Source of the DNA: Aphanomyces cochlioides
Lineage: Eukaryota > Oomycota > Saprolegniomycetes > Saprolegniales > Verrucalvaceae
Assembly (NCBI GenBank): GCA_019828595.1
Contig: JAHQRK010000003.1
Span: 2,666,001-2,730,000 of the forward strand
Reading direction: 5' to 3'
DNA length: 64,000 bases
Shown here piece after piece: positions 61,318 to 64,000 of the stretch; position 1 is the first letter of the stretch, and every line of letters begins with the position of its first letter. Position numbers and translations under genes: made by a program. The notes beneath the pieces are model-generated. The model did no database searches and was not told the origin of the DNA. It was given only the letters and a program-made list of their open reading frames with translations.

Positions 61318-64000
61318 TTAGATGGGGCTGGCTAAGTTTCGCCGGCGACTAGCCCCCCAACCTTGTGACGATCTTGACGACTCTCGTATCTCGCTGAGGA
61401 AATGCGGATCCATCTCCCCTGACAGAACGAGCGACGGGGTTTCCCTGCCTTCTTCAAACCAGTAATTGCTCGATATCAACGCCGCGAGGGGCTGATTGCC
61501 CGACGTCTCCGCTTCATAGTTGTCGTGAATCAAGTACATCCACAAGCGAAGGAGACACCGTCCAAAGACGAGCAGGATCACGATACACACCAAAATCACG
61601 ACGGCGTAAGCGAGGGCTTTCATTGTCTGCTCGTCAGTGCGATTAGCAAGTGTCATGGCATGTACCAAGCCAAAGATAACCAAGATAACGAGCTCAGCGT
61701 CGGCGGAGAAGGCCAGTTGGAGCGTCGTCACGTGCGGTCGCAAGAGCAGCATGATGGCCAGGTAGAACCCATGGAGAGCCAAGAGCAAGATCATTTGCGC
61801 TGATGGCTCCACGACACCGGCCAAGAGAACGCCCGTGAGCATGTGCACGCACAATGTTGCAGCAAAGAAGAGGCGGCTTTCATACTTGTAGTTGCCGTAC
61901 AAGACGCCAAACGTGATTTTCGTCTTGTATTTGCTCAAGTCGACTTCGGACGTGCGGTAGACTGCGACGGCAGCGTAGAGAATCGAGGCGGCGATGGCGA
62001 GCAGTGCTATCAACGCCAAAATGCCACTGGTGGAGCCGAATCCATCGAGCGATTGACTGTCCTGTCCGACTTCGTACATGCTAAAAGCCGACAGCGGAAG
62101 CACAGCCATCGTGAGGAACCACACGAGAAAGCCTTGGATGCGATATCGGACTTGCTTCAGTTGATGCACGGTATTTAGAGCGTCCGAGACGAACGTCCTT
62201 GACGGCAAACCTTCCTTCCTAGCTGTATTTTGTGTCAGGAACGATGCCGCGATCATCGCGACCAAGAGAGCGCCGATAACGATGAAGAAAAAAGTCCACG
62301 CGTGGATGAATACATCGCGCTCCATGATATTGACACGTAGCGCAAACTGCACAAAGCCAAATGGATCGTACGAAGTCGCTGCGACCGCTCCAAGGCGTCG
62401 TCGTTGCTGCTGACTCCGTTTGGCTGTGCCGCCCACTAGAAAATTGAGCCATGAGAACGAGTCGGTGAACATGACAAAGATCGCGTGGGGCACGTCGACG
62501 CTGGCGCATGAAATCAGCGCGGCAATCTGCATCAAGCTGACAAACAACGAGAGTTCCCATGAATTGGGAGCCATGAACGCCCCAGTCGACGTGTCAGGGC
62601 TGAGAAAGGATGGTTCGATGGCGATGTAGTGGAAAAAGGCAAGGAAGACCAACGTGAGGCCCACGACGGCATTGAAGAAGTACCGAGTGGCTCGCTGTCC
62701 TGAAGAGTCCGATCCGAGCAGCGCTATTGTCGTCGCGTTCGGCGTGAGATCGTTTTTCGTGTTGGACGATCGTCGAATTGTCGGAGGACGCGACAATTGA
62801 GTTTCACGCGACTCGGTGGACGGAGGAGGACTCAAGTCAAGTTGAGAGTCTGGGATGGTTTGGTTAGATGTAGCAAGGGGTGATGGGGCTTTGGAGCTGG
62901 GAATGCCCGATGGCGTTTGGCTCGATGGTGAAGTAGATGGAGAGCTCGTCCGGGTGGTCACGGTTGTCGTTGGACTTGGTAAAGGAGTCGTGGGAAGCAA
63001 CGACGTTGACGGAAGAGTGGCTGGCAATGTTGATGGAATTCGTGTCGGGACTGTGCTTTGCGGTGATGTTGATGGAATCGCTGTAGTTGATGCTTGTGTA
63101 GGTGTTGCAAGCGTAGTCGCTGCTGGATCTGGTGTACGAGTCGATGAAGGAGCTGCAGTGGATGATGGAGGCGAAGTTGGAGTTGCTGTTGATGGTGTGG
63201 GTGTCGTCGACGACGATATTGGAGTTGTAGACGGCGTCACACTCGGTGACAACGTCGGAGATGGACTTGGAGACGCAGTGGAGGTTGGTGCTGGAGTCGT
63301 GAGCGGTACTTCCCTTGCTTGTGTAGTGCGCGGCGATGTTGTGGGAGACTCTGGCGTCGTAGCAGAAGGCGTGGCAGTCTGTGGAGTTGTTGGCGTAGCT
63401 GTCGTGGTTGCCTGCGTGGAGTATGGCGTAGTCGTTGGAGGGACCAGATGTAAAGTGGAAATGGGTTTCACAGTCGGCTTGGGACTTGCTGTCGTTGGTG
63501 ATGCAGTGGTCGTTGGTGCTTGAGTGGTAGTTGGAGAAGTCGACATGGGACTTCGTGATGTCGGTGCTGCTGTCGTTCTTGTCGTAGTGGTCGGTGGTGA
63601 CTGACTTGTTGATAGTGGAGTTGGAGTCGGTGTCATTGGGCTGCTTGTTGTTGGTGTGATGATCGTGGTTGGACGTAGTGTGCCTGGTGCTTGCGATGGC
63701 GGCGGTGTCGTCAGCACTGGTGGTTTTGAAGTTGTTGGTGGGTTAAACGTAATTGGAGTTGGCGTTGGGGAGCCAGTGCTTGTCGACACTGGTGTCGTAG
63801 CAGGTGAAGTGGTTGTTGTTGGCACTGGCGTCCTCGTAGGCTCGGAAGTCAAAGGACTGGTTGTTGGAGTCGAGTTGGTTACGCTTGGTGAAGCTGTCGG
63901 TGTAGGCAAGAGTGTCGTCGTCGGTGTTGGATTCGGCTGTGCTGTTGGAGATAACGTCGGAGGAGGCGACGAAATAACAGTAGTGGAAGTTGGTGTGGGG
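61318..64000 (-). CDS. Mucin-like Thr/Pro-repeat protein with TRP/FLC-like membrane domain (gene C), 5' end beyond window
   Basis: The frame is open from the stop at 61318 to the window edge, at least 893 codons; the signal peptide lies outside. The visible N-terminal part is Thr/Pro/Ser-rich (TTTSPATTP, PSSTRTPDPAATT) without the near-identical tandem units of genes A and B. The membrane domain is homologous to theirs: SWELSLFVSLMQIA, DVPHAIFVMFTDSFSWLNFL, FGVLYGNYKYESRLFFAATL and LLLALHGFYLAIMLLLRPH. It is clearly more divergent, so it is an older paralog. It is convergent with gene B (239 bp between stops). As with gene A, a surface protein with a glycosylated stalk is inferred. Confidence 0.83.
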   Translation of the reverse strand, partial: PTPTSTTVISSPPPTLSPTAQPNPTPTTTLLPTPTASPSVTNSTPTTSPLTSEPTRTPVPTTTTSPATTPVSTSTGSPTPTPITFNPPTTSKPPVLTTPPPSQAPGTLRPTTIITPTTSSPMTPTPTPLSTSQSPPTTTTRTTAAPTSRSPMSTSPTTTQAPTTTASPTTASPKPTVKPISTLHLVPPTTTPYSTQATTTATPTTPQTATPSATTPESPTTSPRTTQAREVPLTTPAPTSTASPSPSPTLSPSVTPSTTPISSSTTPTPSTATPTSPPSSTAAPSSTRTPDPAATTLATPTQASTTAIPSTSPQSTVPTRIPSTLPATLPSTSLLPTTPLPSPTTTVTTRTSSPSTSPSSQTPSGIPSSKAPSPLATSNQTIPDSQLDLSPPPSTESRETQLSRPPTIRRSSNTKNDLTPNATTIALLGSDSSGQRATRYFFNAVVGLTLVFLAFFHYIAIEPSFLSPDTSTGAFMAPNSWELSLFVSLMQIAALISCASVDVPHAIFVMFTDSFSWLNFLVGGTAKRSQQQRRRLGAVAATSYDPFGFVQFALRVNIMERDVFIHAWTFFFIVIGALLVAMIAASFLTQNTARKEGLPSRTFVSDALNTVHQLKQVRYRIQGFLVWFLTMAVLPLSAFSMYEVGQDSQSLDGFGSTSGILALIALLAIAASILYAAVAVYRTSEVDLSKYKTKITFGVLYGNYKYESRLFFAATLCVHMLTGVLLAGVVEPSAQMILLLALHGFYLAIMLLLRPHVTTLQLAFSADAELVILVIFGLVHAMTLANRTDEQTMKALAYAVVILVCIVILLVFGRCLLRLWMYLIHDNYEAETSGNQPLAALISSNYWFEEGRETPSLVLSGEMDPHFLSEIRESSRSSQGWGASRRRNLASPI

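Overview
The window looks like nuclear DNA of an oomycete, most probably a saprolegnian such as Aphanomyces. This is inferred from gene content and style, not from a database search. Genes are densely packed and on both strands. Introns are tiny (39-51 nt, GT..AG) and reconstruct full-length eukaryotic proteins. START-FYVE proteins, ankyrin proteins with a repeating EGCT motif, a plant/protist vacuolar H+-pyrophosphatase and Thr/Pro-rich mucin-like membrane proteins are all typical of that group.

Layout. (1) 1-5990: two paralogous multi-pass membrane protein genes on the minus strand. The first is open to the window edge; the second is broken by three indels. A 458-bp deletion derivative of a Harbinger transposon lies between them. 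(2) 6641-16354: a compact housekeeping block. It holds a NUDT22-type Nudix hydrolase, an Acinus-like SAP/RRM/RSB protein, a HEATR6-like protein, an unrecognised 223-aa protein, a TTI2-like protein and ribosomal protein uL1/L10a, with gaps as small as 29 and 64 bp and one 4-bp overlap. (3) 18010-26005: the proton pyrophosphatase, a delta-9-type fatty acid desaturase and a DPP8/9-like prolyl peptidase. (4) 26168-31700: a mobile-element zone with a Uma2 nuclease/C2H2 fusion carrying one in-frame stop, a pair of dispersed repeats, and Harbinger element 1 (TAA target duplication) with a transposase and a Myb/SANT partner, each with one in-frame stop. (5) 31712-35621: START-FYVE, ankyrin and START-FYVE genes side by side. 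(6) 35781-38088: Harbinger element 2, the parent type of the derivative at 2486. (7) 39162-43331: mitochondrial ribosome recycling factor and MMS19, convergent and 5 bp apart. (8) 45511-50537: Harbinger element 3 with a perfect 16-bp terminal inverted repeat, a tRNA-like sequence, an intact intronless DDE transposase and a MITE. (9) 51284-64000: three related genes encoding secreted-type Thr/Pro repeat domains joined to a roughly nine-helix, TRP/FLC-like membrane domain. Two are a tandem pair and the third is convergent and runs off the window.

The housekeeping genes belong to RNA processing and exon-junction complexes (Acinus), PIKK stability (TTI2), cytosolic Fe-S delivery (MMS19), translation (uL1, RRF), lipid desaturation and vacuolar energisation. 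The most unusual material is the mucin/TRP-like cluster: a 114-bp coding minisatellite that is open in all three forward frames, a nearly identical ~620-bp tract shared by two paralogs that looks like gene conversion, and a copied MMS19 fragment between them. Also notable is the recurrent pattern of transposon-related genes disabled by exactly one lesion. Some of the single-base lesions could be sequencing errors.
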